Assembly (NCBI RefSeq): GCF_002078505.1
Contig: NZ_LUAV01000004.1
Coordinates: 326,567 to 390,566 of the forward strand
Reading direction: 5' to 3'
DNA: 64,000 nucleotides
DNA from: Ensifer aridi
Lineage (GTDB): Bacteria > Pseudomonadota > Alphaproteobacteria > Rhizobiales > Rhizobiaceae
In this document: positions 51,843 to 60,324 of the stretch, piece by piece
Numbering within the stretch: the stretch's first letter is position 1
Layout of the letters: every line of letters begins with the position of its first letter
Position numbers and translations under genes: made by a program
The notes under the pieces: generated by a model
The model's input: only the letters and a program-made list of their open reading frames with translations
Database searches by the model: none
Told to the model about the DNA's origin: nothing

Positions 51843-54143
51843 ATGACCGCAAAGCCCATTGCCTCCATCATAGCAAGCGAGATCAAGGCGACTGCCGCTC
51901 AAGTCGCCGCCGCTGTCGAATTGCTCGATGGAGGGGCGACCGTGCCGTTTATCGCCCGTTATCGCAAGGAGGTTACCGGTGGTCTCGACGACACGCAGTT
52001 GCGCGTTCTGTCGGAGCGGCTCACCTATTTGCGCGAGCTCGAGGCGCGTCGGGCGGCAGTCGTCGATTCGATCCGCGGTCAGGGCAAGCTCACCGACGAG
52101 CTGGAAGCCAAGATCGCTGCCGCGGTTACCAAGGCGGAGCTCGAGGATATCTATCTGCCTTACAAGCCGAAGCGGCGCACGAAGGCGGAGATCGCCCGCG
52201 AGCGCGGTCTCGGTCCGCTGGCGGAGGTGATTCTGGCGGATCGCTCCATCGCACCGGCTGAACGGGCGACCGCCTTCGTGACCGCCGAGGTGCCGGATGT
52301 GAAGGCCGCTCTAGACGGCGCGCGTGACATCATCGCCGAGGGCATGACCGAGAACGCCGATCTGCTTGGCTGTTTGCGGAACCATATGCGCGAAGCGGCC
52401 TTCCTGCGCGCCAAGGTCGTCGAGGGCAAGCAGGAGGCGGGCGCGAAGTTCTCGGACTACTTCGACCATTCGGAGCGGTGGGCGACGGTTCCCGGCCATC
52501 GCGCTCTCGCGATGTTGCGCGGCTGGAACGAAGAGGTCCTCTCGGTCGAAATAATCGTCGATCAGGAGGAGGCGTCTCCGGGGAAGCCGGTCGAGCGGAT
52601 GATCGCGGCCGCTTACAACGTCGGCGGTCATCTGCCGGCGGACAAATGGCTGTTGGACGTCGTCGGCTGGACTTGGCGCGTCAAGCTTTCGCTGTCCCTT
52701 TCGCTGGATCTGATGCGGGAACTGCGCGAGCGGGCGGAGGAGGAGGCCATTCGAGTCTTCGCGCGCAATCTCAAGGACCTTTTGCTCGCCGCACCGGCCG
52801 GCTCGCGCGCGACCATGGGTCTCGATCCGGGCATCCGCACGGGCGTCAAGGTCGCGGTGGTGGACGGCACCGGCAAGCTGCTCGACACGACAACGGTCTA
52901 TCCCTTCCCGCCGAAGAATGACGTGCGCGGGACTCAAGCCGAACTCGCCTCGCTGATCCGCAAGCACAAGATCGAGCTGATCGCCATCGGCAACGGCACC
53001 GGCAGCCGCGAAACGGAGAAGCTCGTCGCCGACATGCTCGCTCAGATGCCGGCGCCGAAACCCACGAAGGTGATCGTTTCCGAGGCGGGTGCGTCGGTCT
53101 ATTCCGCTTCCGAAACCGCGGCCGCGGAATTTCCGGGTCTCGACGTATCGCTGCGCGGTGCCGTGTCGATCGCCCGGAGACTTCAGGATCCGCTTGCCGA
53201 ACTGGTCAAGATCGAGCCGAAATCGATCGGTGTCGGCCAGTATCAGCACGATGTCGATCAGGCGAAGCTCAGCCGATCGCTGGACGCGGTCGTCGAGGAT
53301 GCCGTGAACGCCGTTGGCGTCGATCTCAACACCGCCTCCGCGCCGCTATTGGCGCGTGTTTCGGGTTTGGGAAAATCGTCTGCCGAGGCGATCGTCGCGC
53401 ACCGCAATGCGACGGGCGCCTTTGCCAACCGCCAGGAGCTCTTGAAGGTGCCGCGCCTCGGCGCCCGGACCTTCGAACAATGCGCCGGCTTCCTGCGGAT
53501 ACCGAACGGTTCGGAGCCGCTCGATGCCTCGTCCGTGCACCCGGAAGCCTATGGGATCGCCAAGAAGATCGTCGACGCCTGCGGCCGGGACGTACGCGCG
53601 CTGATGGGTGACAGCGCCGCTCTCAAGAAGCTCGATCCGCGCGCCTTCGTCGAAGAGCGTTTCGGCCTGCCGACGGTCAAAGACATCCTCGCCGAATTGG
53701 AAAAGCCGGGCCGCGATCCGCGACCGAGCTTCAAGACGGCAACCTTCGCCGAAGGTGTTGACGACATCAAGGACCTGAAGGTCGGCATGCAGCTCGAGGG
53801 GACGGTGACCAATGTCGCAGCCTTCGGCGCCTTCGTCGATATCGGCGTGCACCAGGACGGACTCGTCCACGTGTCGCAACTGGCCGACCGTTTCGTCAAG
53901 GACCCGCATGAGGTCGTGAAAGCGGGCGACGTCGTCAGGGTGCGTGTCACCGAGGTCGACGTTGCGAGGAAGCGCATCGGACTGACCATGCGCAAGGATG
54001 GCGGCGCGGATGCGGGGCGAGAGGCACGGGGGGCGGCGCCGAACGGAAGCAACCGTGGCGCGTCCATGCGCCCGCAGAAGCCGCAGGCGCCTGCGGAAGG
54101 TGCGCTCGGCGCGGCGCTCTTGGCGGCAATGAAGAAAAAATGA
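51843..54143 (+). CDS. tex: Transcription accessory protein Tex
   Basis: A 766-aa RNA-binding protein. Tex N-domain (about 1-190; [43 protein letters not shown]), YqgF/RNase-H-like domain (about 320-450; [18 protein letters not shown]), helix-hairpin-helix motifs (about 490-560; [20 protein letters not shown]) and S1 domain (about 640-710; [26 protein letters not shown]). GGAA lies seven bases before the ATG. C-terminal tail is Ala/Gly rich and disordered. Confidence 0.95.
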   Translation: MTAKPIASIIASEIKATAAQVAAAVELLDGGATVPFIARYRKEVTGGLDDTQLRVLSERLTYLRELEARRAAVVDSIRGQGKLTDELEAKIAAAVTKAELEDIYLPYKPKRRTKAEIARERGLGPLAEVILADRSIAPAERATAFVTAEVPDVKAALDGARDIIAEGMTENADLLGCLRNHMREAAFLRAKVVEGKQEAGAKFSDYFDHSERWATVPGHRALAMLRGWNEEVLSVEIIVDQEEASPGKPVERMIAAAYNVGGHLPADKWLLDVVGWTWRVKLSLSLSLDLMRELRERAEEEAIRVFARNLKDLLLAAPAGSRATMGLDPGIRTGVKVAVVDGTGKLLDTTTVYPFPPKNDVRGTQAELASLIRKHKIELIAIGNGTGSRETEKLVADMLAQMPAPKPTKVIVSEAGASVYSASETAAAEFPGLDVSLRGAVSIARRLQDPLAELVKIEPKSIGVGQYQHDVDQAKLSRSLDAVVEDAVNAVGVDLNTASAPLLARVSGLGKSSAEAIVAHRNATGAFANRQELLKVPRLGARTFEQCAGFLRIPNGSEPLDASSVHPEAYGIAKKIVDACGRDVRALMGDSAALKKLDPRAFVEERFGLPTVKDILAELEKPGRDPRPSFKTATFAEGVDDIKDLKVGMQLEGTVTNVAAFGAFVDIGVHQDGLVHVSQLADRFVKDPHEVVKAGDVVRVRVTEVDVARKRIGLTMRKDGGADAGREARGAAPNGSNRGASMRPQKPQAPAEGALGAALLAAMKKK

Positions 54144-54387
54144 GGATGATCGTTGGAACGGCTCCATGTTGCGGATCGTTACATCATCATCGATGCCCCG
54201 GTGTGACGGCTTCAGGCTACGCTCTATATATTAGTTAATTGAAATATAGCCTGCTTTCCCTCATACTTCGCGAGTGGCGACAGCGGTTCGTCGCGAACAG
54301 GCGTCGACCAATGAATGCCGGACTACGGCGGAACAGGTCAGCGGAAATCCTCTTCCGCCGGGACATCCCGGCGAAAGGAGGTGCGTC

Positions 54388-54696
54388 ATGGTACGCAATG
54401 TGGTCCGCGGCCTCGCTCTCGCCGCCCTGCTGGCGGTGACGGTCTATCCTGATCCTGCAGATTCGCAAGCAGTGGCGAATTGCGCCGAGCGATCGCAGGT
54501 CGTCGAGTTTCTTGCCCGACAGTATTCCGAAAAACAGGCTGCCTTCGGGCTGATCAACCCGCAAGCAGTGATGGAACTTTATGCAGGCGATAACGGTAGC
54601 TGGACCTTGGTCGTGACCGATGTGTCCGGCCGAAGCTGCGTCATTCTGGCGGGAAAAAGCTGGGAGCAGGTGATCCCGGTCGGCCCGAAGGCTTAA
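54388..54696 (+). CDS. Small secreted protein, 102 aa
   Basis: ATG 54388 with an excellent ribosome site (AAAGGAGGT). Signal peptide MVRNVVRGLALAALLAVTVYPDPADS, then NCAERSQVVEFLARQYSEKQAAFGLINPQAVMELYAGDNGSWTLVVTDVSGRSCVILAGKSW: a small domain with two Cys that could form a disulfide. Typical of periplasmic small proteins in Rhizobiales; function not known. Confidence 0.82.
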   Translation: MVRNVVRGLALAALLAVTVYPDPADSQAVANCAERSQVVEFLARQYSEKQAAFGLINPQAVMELYAGDNGSWTLVVTDVSGRSCVILAGKSWEQVIPVGPKA

Positions 54697-54794
54697 CCGC
54701 AGGTCTTCATCGGTCGCATCTCTAACGCCGGATCAGGCGCGGGGAGGAGGCACGGCCGACCCCCACCCCGCATCCGGCGCTGATTGCAAAAAGG

Positions 54795-56108
54795 TCAGTC
54801 TGGCCTGCCGACGCTCGCATAGTGGAAGCCGTGCTTGGCGACTTCATCCTTGCGGTAGATATTGCGCAGGTCGACGAGCAGCGGGGTGTTCATGATGGAC
54901 TTCAGCCGATCAAAATCCAGCGCGCGGAATTCGTTCCACTCGGTGATGATCACCAGTGCGTCGGCCTGTGCCGCTGCGTCATAGGGATCGGTCGCGTAGT
55001 CCATGCCCTCTATGAGGTTGCGGGCGTTTTCCATTCCTTCCGGATCATAACCGGTCACCTTGGCTCCGGCGTCCTGCAGGGCCTGAACGATCGCGATCGC
55101 CGGGCTATCACGCATGTCGTCGGTATTTGGCTTGAAGGTGAGGCCGAGAACCGCGATTTTGGAGCCGCGCACCTCGCCACCCGCCGCGGCGATCACCTTG
55201 CGACCCATCGCTCGCTTGCGGTTGTCGTTGACGGCGACCGTGGTCTCCACCAGCCGTACCGGGCTGTCGTGATCCTGGGCGGTCTTGACCAGTGCCAGCG
55301 TGTCCTTGGGGAAGCATGAGCCGCCATAGCCCGGGCCGGCGTGCAGGAATTTTGCCCCGATGCGTCCGTCGAGACCGATGCCGCGGGCGACATCCTGGAC
55401 ATTGGCGCCGACCTTCTCGCAGAGATCGGCCATCTCGTTGATGAAGGTGATCTTCATCGCCAGGAAGGCGTTACCGGCATATTTGATCAATTCCGACGTG
55501 CGGCGTGTCGTGAAGACGAGGGGGGACTGGTTAAGATAAAGCGGACGGTAGACCTCCGTCATCACGTCGCGCGCGCGCTGGTCATTGCCGTTGAGGCCGA
55601 TGACGATTCGGTCCGGCCGTTTGAAATCCTCGATCGCAGCGCCTTCGCGCAAGAATTCCGGATTCGAGACGACGGCGAAGTCGGCATCCGGATTGGTCTC
55701 GCGGATTATGCGCTCGACCTCGTCGCCGGTACCGACCGGAACCGTCGATTTGGTGACGATGGCCGTGAAGCCCTGAAGATTGGCAGCGATGTCGCGCGCG
55801 GCGGCATAGACATAGGAGAGATCGGCGTGGCCGTCGCCGCGCCGCGACGGTGTACCGACGGCGATGAAGACCACGTCGCTCGCCGCAACGGCAGTCTTGA
55901 GGTCTACGGTGAAATTCAGGCGGCCGGCGGCGACGTTGCTGGCGACGAGATGATCGAGGCCCGGTTCGAAGATCGGAATCTGTCCTTTCTTGAGCGCCGC
56001 GATCTTGCCTTCGTCCTTGTCGACGCAAACGACATCATGGCCGAAATCCGCAAAGCATACGCCGGAAACAAGGCCGACATAGCCGGCGCCGATCATCGTG
56101 ATTTTCAT
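54795..56108 (-). CDS. rkpK: UDP-glucose 6-dehydrogenase
   Basis: A 437-aa enzyme oxidising UDP-glucose to UDP-glucuronate with NAD. MIGAGYVGLVSGVCFADFGHDVVCVDKD is the NAD domain; GPGYGGSCFPKDTLAL holds the catalytic Cys. In S. meliloti RkpK supplies UDP-GlcA for capsule and LPS. lpsL (epimerase) lies upstream on the same strand, 141 bp apart, so both enzymes of UDP-GalA synthesis are adjacent. Confidence 0.95.
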   Translation of the reverse strand: MKITMIGAGYVGLVSGVCFADFGHDVVCVDKDEGKIAALKKGQIPIFEPGLDHLVASNVAAGRLNFTVDLKTAVAASDVVFIAVGTPSRRGDGHADLSYVYAAARDIAANLQGFTAIVTKSTVPVGTGDEVERIIRETNPDADFAVVSNPEFLREGAAIEDFKRPDRIVIGLNGNDQRARDVMTEVYRPLYLNQSPLVFTTRRTSELIKYAGNAFLAMKITFINEMADLCEKVGANVQDVARGIGLDGRIGAKFLHAGPGYGGSCFPKDTLALVKTAQDHDSPVRLVETTVAVNDNRKRAMGRKVIAAAGGEVRGSKIAVLGLTFKPNTDDMRDSPAIAIVQALQDAGAKVTGYDPEGMENARNLIEGMDYATDPYDAAAQADALVIITEWNEFRALDFDRLKSIMNTPLLVDLRNIYRKDEVAKHGFHYASVGRPD

Positions 56109-56249
56109 CCGCTCTTTCCTTTTGATTGTGTGGTTTTTCTCGAGGATGTTCGGTTGGTGAAATGTATCGGTTAAAAGGCGAAAATAGGATCAATCTACAG
56201 TTTTCTGCCCGCGTGGGCGCGATTTGCGCGCTGATCCCGCGGGACCAAG

Positions 56250-57275
56250 TCAGCCTACTGTGTCTGTATTACGGCAATATTCTTCATACCATTCTACGAA
56301 ACGCGCAACCCCTTCTTCCACGGGAACGGAAGGTTTGAAGCCGGTGAGTGCCTCGAGCAAGTCCGGCGACGCATAGGTTCGCGGGACGTCTCCCTGCTGC
56401 ATCGGCAGCAGGTTGCGGATCGCCGGCCGCCCCATCGCCTTTTCGACCGTTTCTACGAATGTCATGAGCTCGACCGGCTGGCCGCCACCAATATTGACGA
56501 CGCGGAACGGCGCGTGGCGGGAAAGCGTGTCCGCGGCCGTGCCCGCTGCCACCCGGTTCTCTTCCGATGGCGCAATGTGCGAGAGCTGGACGATGCCTTC
56601 GATAAGGTCGTCGATATAGGTGAAATCCCGGCTCATCTGGCCCTCGCCATAAATATCGATCGGCCGGCCATGACGAATGGCATCGACGAACTTGAAGAGG
56701 GCCATGTCAGGCCTTCCCCAGGGACCATAAACGGTGAAGAAACGGAAGGCGGTGGTCGGCACTCTGTAGAGGTGAGCGTAGCTATGCGCCATCACCTCCA
56801 TCGATTTCTTGGTCGCCGCATAGAGCGTCATCGGCTCGTCGGCCCGGTCTGCTTCGGCAAAGGGGATCTTTTCGTTGGCGCCGTAGATCGATGAGGTGGA
56901 AGCCAGCATCAGATGCTTCGGCGCGATTTTCTTGGCGAGTTCGAGGATGTTCCAAGACCCGACGAGGTTCGAGTCGACATAGGCTTTCGGATTTTCAAGA
57001 CTGTAGCGGACACCCGCCTGGGCGGCGAGATGAATGATGATCTCCGGCTCGGCGAGTTCGGCCGCGCGATCGAGCGCGGCGCGGTCTTCGAGCATGGCCG
57101 TGACAGCTTTGAAGCCGTTTGAACGCTCGAGGACGGCGTGGCGACGTTGCTTGAGCCTCACGTCGTAGTAGGGCGTCATGCCGTCGAAACCGACCACAAA
57201 ATGCCCCTCGTCGATCAGCCGCTTGGCGAGATGGAAGCCGATGAACCCTGCGGTGCCGGTAATGAGGTAGCGCAC
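56250..57275 (-). CDS. lpsL: UDP-glucuronate 4-epimerase
   Basis: A 341-aa short-chain-dehydrogenase-fold epimerase converting UDP-GlcA to UDP-Gal[21 protein letters not shown] binds [17 protein letters not shown] and [15 protein letters not shown] provide Ser and the YxxxK pair. S. meliloti LpsL is required for LPS with galacturonate and symbiosis. Starts at GTG (57275) with GGGA upstream. Adjacent to rkpK; its product may feed the GT2/GT39 pair at 17-19.6 kb. Confidence 0.93.
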   Translation of the reverse strand: MRYLITGTAGFIGFHLAKRLIDEGHFVVGFDGMTPYYDVRLKQRRHAVLERSNGFKAVTAMLEDRAALDRAAELAEPEIIIHLAAQAGVRYSLENPKAYVDSNLVGSWNILELAKKIAPKHLMLASTSSIYGANEKIPFAEADRADEPMTLYAATKKSMEVMAHSYAHLYRVPTTAFRFFTVYGPWGRPDMALFKFVDAIRHGRPIDIYGEGQMSRDFTYIDDLIEGIVQLSHIAPSEENRVAAGTAADTLSRHAPFRVVNIGGGQPVELMTFVETVEKAMGRPAIRNLLPMQQGDVPRTYASPDLLEALTGFKPSVPVEEGVARFVEWYEEYCRNTDTVG

Positions 57276-57344
57276 AACGATATCCCAAATTGCCCAACTG
57301 GATTGTTCATACGCAGAAAGGCCGACAATGGAAAGCCGAATCCG

Positions 57345-57677
57345 TTACTCCGATGGGTTGTCTAGCTGCCGTTGCAAGGCCGTCAGGACGGACATTGCAT
57401 GGCCGGCATACTGGCTGATCCAGCGGTCGTGGATCGCCTGTATCGGCAGGGCGTTCAGATGGTTCCACCGCTCACGCCCGTCGCGCCGGACGAGAACGAG
57501 ATCGGCCTCTTCCAGCACTTTCAGGTGCTGCATCACGGTGCAGCGGTCAAGGTTTTGAAAGCGCTCGCAGAGCATGCCTGTCGTCTGCGGCGACTCCTTC
57601 AGTGCGTCGAGCATCTGGCGGCGCAAGCCGTTGGCCAACGCCTTGAAAACCGCATCGTCTTTCGAATCGTTTGACAT
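57345..57677 (-). CDS. ArsR-family regulator of the SRPBCC/VOC pair
   Basis: A 110-aa winged-helix protein. FKALANGLRRQMLDALKESPQTTGMLCERF and CTVMQHLKVLEEADLVLVRRDGRERWNHLN are typical of the ArsR-type repressors found next to AHSA1/SRPBCC genes; no metal-binding cysteine motif (single Cys in MLCERF and RCTV). It starts within a shared operator and its transcript may be leaderless. Divergent from the gene at 57729. Confidence 0.9.
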   Translation of the reverse strand: MSNDSKDDAVFKALANGLRRQMLDALKESPQTTGMLCERFQNLDRCTVMQHLKVLEEADLVLVRRDGRERWNHLNALPIQAIHDRWISQYAGHAMSVLTALQRQLDNPSE

Positions 57678-57700
57678 GTTATATTTTTATAACATATTAT
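57671..57700 (+). promoter_or_regulatory. Shared operator and promoter of the ArsR/SRPBCC divergent genes
   Basis: Perfect palindrome ATGTTATA-TTTT-TATAACAT at 57676-57695. Plus strand TTGACA (57671-57676), 18-bp spacer, TATTAT (57695-57700); the palindrome fills the spacer. It starts at the ATG of the divergent regulator gene, so it controls both directions. Confidence 0.8.
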
Positions 57701-57728
57701 CGCCGGGTACAATCATGAGGAGGACGTC

Positions 57729-58211
57729 ATGGCTATCGAATTTCGTGTGAATGGGCGGATCGCCCGTTCCGTCGAAGAGGTCTTCGACGCGGTCGTGAAT
57801 CCAGATCAGCTCAGTCGCTATTTCGTGACGCTCGGCGGCATCAGCGGTCCGCTGGTCGAAGGCGCCACCGTGACCTGGTGGGGCGAGGTTCCGGTAGAGG
57901 TGGAGGTGGTTGAGCCTAATGAGCGCATCGTCTTCCGCTGGGATGCCATGGTCGCAGAGGGCGAATCTCCCTATCGGACGCGGGTGGAGATGCGTTTCCA
58001 GTCGCTCGAAGATGGCGCTACCATGGTGACCATCGCGGAAAGCGGATGGCGGGAAAACGAACAGGGGCAGAAGGCCTCGTACTTCAATTGCGAGGGCTGG
58101 TCGCAGATGCTCGCCTGCATGAAGGCGTGGCTCGAATACGGCATCAACCTGCGCGACGGCTATTATGTCGCCGAGCTCTCCGGCAAGCCGGCGCTCGAGC
58201 CGCAAGTCTAG
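57729..58211 (+). CDS. AHSA1/SRPBCC-domain protein
   Basis: A 160-aa START-like lipid- or small-ligand-binding fold of the activator-of-Hsp90 ATPase 1 type. VNGRIARSVEEVFDAVVNPDQLSRYF, WGEVPVEVEVVEPNERIVFRWD and TMVTIAESGWR are the family pattern. Ribosome site AGGAGG. The start is directly behind the shared operator. It forms an operon with the VOC gene 12 bases downstream. Function unknown. Confidence 0.9.
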   Translation: MAIEFRVNGRIARSVEEVFDAVVNPDQLSRYFVTLGGISGPLVEGATVTWWGEVPVEVEVVEPNERIVFRWDAMVAEGESPYRTRVEMRFQSLEDGATMVTIAESGWRENEQGQKASYFNCEGWSQMLACMKAWLEYGINLRDGYYVAELSGKPALEPQV

Positions 58212-58223
58212 GAGGCCCCCGTC

Positions 58224-58586
58224 ATGTCAGTAGAGATCAAGGGCGGCATCAACATCGCCATGAAGGTGCCGAGCCATCAATATGAAGCCGTGATCGCCTT
58301 CTACCGCGACGTCGTCGGACTTCAGCCTTTCGACGAGAAGGAGCCGGCCAAGGGGTTCATCCTCGGCCCCAATCGCCTCTGGATAGACGAAATGCCGCAT
58401 TTCAGCCAGGCAGAGGTCTGGCTGGAACTGTTTACCGAAAACCATGAAAGGGCCCTCGACCATCTCACCGGGAACGGAACGGTGCGCTGCGATGCGGTTG
58501 AGGATCTAGGCGAGGGCTTTCGCGGCGGCTGGATCATGAACCCCGCCAACATCGTGCATCTCGTGCGCGAGCCGGATGCCTGGTAG
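58224..58586 (+). CDS. VOC-superfamily (glyoxalase-like) protein
   Basis: A 120-aa protein with the beta-alpha-beta-beta-beta fold: GGINIAMKVPSHQYEAVIAFYRDVVGLQPF, GFILGPNRLWIDEM and VWLELFTENHERALDHL. It may bind a metal, but key His/Glu positions are not certain. It follows the SRPBCC gene closely, with AGGAGG upstream. Probable partner in the same response; substrate unknown. Confidence 0.86.
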   Translation: MSVEIKGGINIAMKVPSHQYEAVIAFYRDVVGLQPFDEKEPAKGFILGPNRLWIDEMPHFSQAEVWLELFTENHERALDHLTGNGTVRCDAVEDLGEGFRGGWIMNPANIVHLVREPDAW

Positions 58587-58592
58587 GGGCGC

Positions 58593-59321
58593 TCAGAACG
58601 AAAGCGGTGCCCCGTCGGCGGTCGCCCCTATCGGAGCATCGGCCGGCGGCATCGCCGCACTTATAGGCGGCTCCGCCTGAATCACGACCACTCGGGTGCC
58701 TTCAGGCACACGGTTGTAGAGATCGATGATATCCGGATTGAACATCCGGATGCAGCCGCTCGAAACGGCTTGGCCGATGGACCAGGCCTCGGTCGTACCG
58801 TGAATGCGGAAAAGCGTGTCCCTGCCATCCTGGTAAAGATAGAGCGCGCGCGGGCCGAGCGGATTAGTCGGGCCCGGGTCCATGCCGCCGGCGAGTGGAC
58901 CATAACGTTCCGGCTCGCGCGCGACCATGTCGGATGTCGGTATCCATCGGGGCCATACAGCTTTGCGGCCGATGTGCGCCTCGCCGGCGAATTCCAGTCC
59001 CGCCTTGCCGACGCCGATCCCGTAGCGCAGCGCCATCCCGCCATCCTGCACGAGGTAAAGGTATTTGTTCGGCGTATCGATGACGATCGTGCCAGGAGGC
59101 TTGTGGGTGGGGTAGGGCACCTGCTGGCGCAAGAAGCGCGGATCGACCTTGCTGATGTCGGTCGCAGGCAGCGGGAACATCTCTTCCGGAATCGGTCCGT
59201 ACATCGTCATATAGTAGGGATCCGGCCCCCGCGGCCGGGGCTGCTGCGCGGTGCTCGTCGCGCAACCCGCCAGTGCGGCCAGAACAAGGAGGAGCGTGAG
59301 AGGCTGGGCGAGGCGGGACAC
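58593..59321 (-). CDS. L,D-transpeptidase lipoprotein (ErfK/YbiS family)
   Basis: A 242-aa periplasmic lipoprotein that cross-links peptidoglycan or attaches proteins. Lipobox LAALAGC (lipidated Cys), then a YkuD domain: PGTIVIDTPNKYLYLVQDGGMALRYGIGVG, RIHGTTEAWSIGQAVSSGCIRMFN with the catalytic Cys in SSGCIRM. The GTG at 59321 has GGAG seven bases upstream; the ATG at 59327 would leave only one base, so GTG is chosen. Shares the divergent region with recO. Confidence 0.88.
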   Translation of the reverse strand: MSRLAQPLTLLLVLAALAGCATSTAQQPRPRGPDPYYMTMYGPIPEEMFPLPATDISKVDPRFLRQQVPYPTHKPPGTIVIDTPNKYLYLVQDGGMALRYGIGVGKAGLEFAGEAHIGRKAVWPRWIPTSDMVAREPERYGPLAGGMDPGPTNPLGPRALYLYQDGRDTLFRIHGTTEAWSIGQAVSSGCIRMFNPDIIDLYNRVPEGTRVVVIQAEPPISAAMPPADAPIGATADGAPLSF

Positions 59322-59517
59322 ACACATGCTCCAAACAATCCTGATGATTGCCAGCTCGAGATCAGCGGCAGGCTTCGCCGGCAGGATAATGACAGAATTG
59401 TAGTGCGGCGACCACGCCGCGGAAAGGCGACGATTCGTCAGGGCCGCCCCGATGAAGTCCCGTTGCGCGCGCCATCTTCGCTTGATCCGGTTTCCGCCGC
59501 GGGTGTATGCCTTTTTC

Positions 59518-60264
59518 ATGCAATGGAGCGATCAGGCCATCATTCTCGGCATCCGGCGGCATGGCGAAAGCTCTGTCATAGCGGAAGTGATGACGTCCGG
59601 GCACGGGCGGCATCTCGGGCTGGTGCGTTCGGGCCGCTCGCGCGCAATGCAGCCGGTGCTGCAGCCGGGCAATTCGGTGGAGGTGACCTGGCGGGCGCGG
59701 CTCGACGAGCATCTCGGCGAATTCCGCGTAGAACCGCTGCAGTTGCGGGCCGCAAGGCTAATGGAGACGGCAACTTCGGTCTACGGCATTCAGGCGCTCG
59801 GGGCGCTTTTGCGCCTTCTGCCGGAGCGCGATCCGCACCCGCATCTTTACGAGGCGCTTGCCGTCATCGTCGATCATCTCCAGGACCCGGCGGACGCCGG
59901 CGAATTGTTCGTGCGCTTCGAGCTCGCGGTTTTGAACGATCTCGGCTTCGGCCTCGATCTTTCGGAATGCGCGGCGACGGGCGGGCATGACGAACTCGTC
60001 TATGTTTCGCCGAAATCCGGCCGCGCCGTCAGTCGTGAGGCCGGCGCGCCCTATGCCGAGCGCATGCTCGCCCTTCCGGCGTTTCTCTCCGGAGGGCACA
60101 AAGCGGCCGATCACGAAAGCCTCGCCGCCGCCTTCCACCTCACCGCCTATTTCCTCAATCGCCATGTCTACGAACCGCGCGGCGTCGATGCGTCGTCGGC
60201 CCGCGAGGGTTTCGTGCATGCGACATTGAAGGCGCTGAAGTCTGCGTCGCCCTCGGCGGCCTGA
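59518..60264 (+). CDS. recO: DNA repair protein RecO
   Basis: A 248-aa recombination mediator helping RecA load via RecF/RecR. N-terminal OB-fold [42 protein letters not shown] and a helical C-domain. ATG 59518. In many rhizobia recO follows era; here it is about 13.7 kb away, so the two are separated by the ars-to-L,D-transpeptidase segment. Confidence 0.93.
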   Translation: MQWSDQAIILGIRRHGESSVIAEVMTSGHGRHLGLVRSGRSRAMQPVLQPGNSVEVTWRARLDEHLGEFRVEPLQLRAARLMETATSVYGIQALGALLRLLPERDPHPHLYEALAVIVDHLQDPADAGELFVRFELAVLNDLGFGLDLSECAATGGHDELVYVSPKSGRAVSREAGAPYAERMLALPAFLSGGHKAADHESLAAAFHLTAYFLNRHVYEPRGVDASSAREGFVHATLKALKSASPSAA

Positions 60265-60271
60265 ACAGGAA

Positions 60272-60298
60272 AGGCGCCGCGGGGCAAGCGCGGCGCCT
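60272..60298. terminator. Bidirectional hairpin between recO and phoX
   Basis: A perfect 10-bp stem AGGCGCCGCG / CGCGGCGCCT with loop GGGCAAG, eight bases after the recO stop. No T-run; may serve both convergent genes. Confidence 0.5.
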
Positions 60299-60324
60299 GA
60301 CAATCAATTGAGCTCGTTGGTCGT

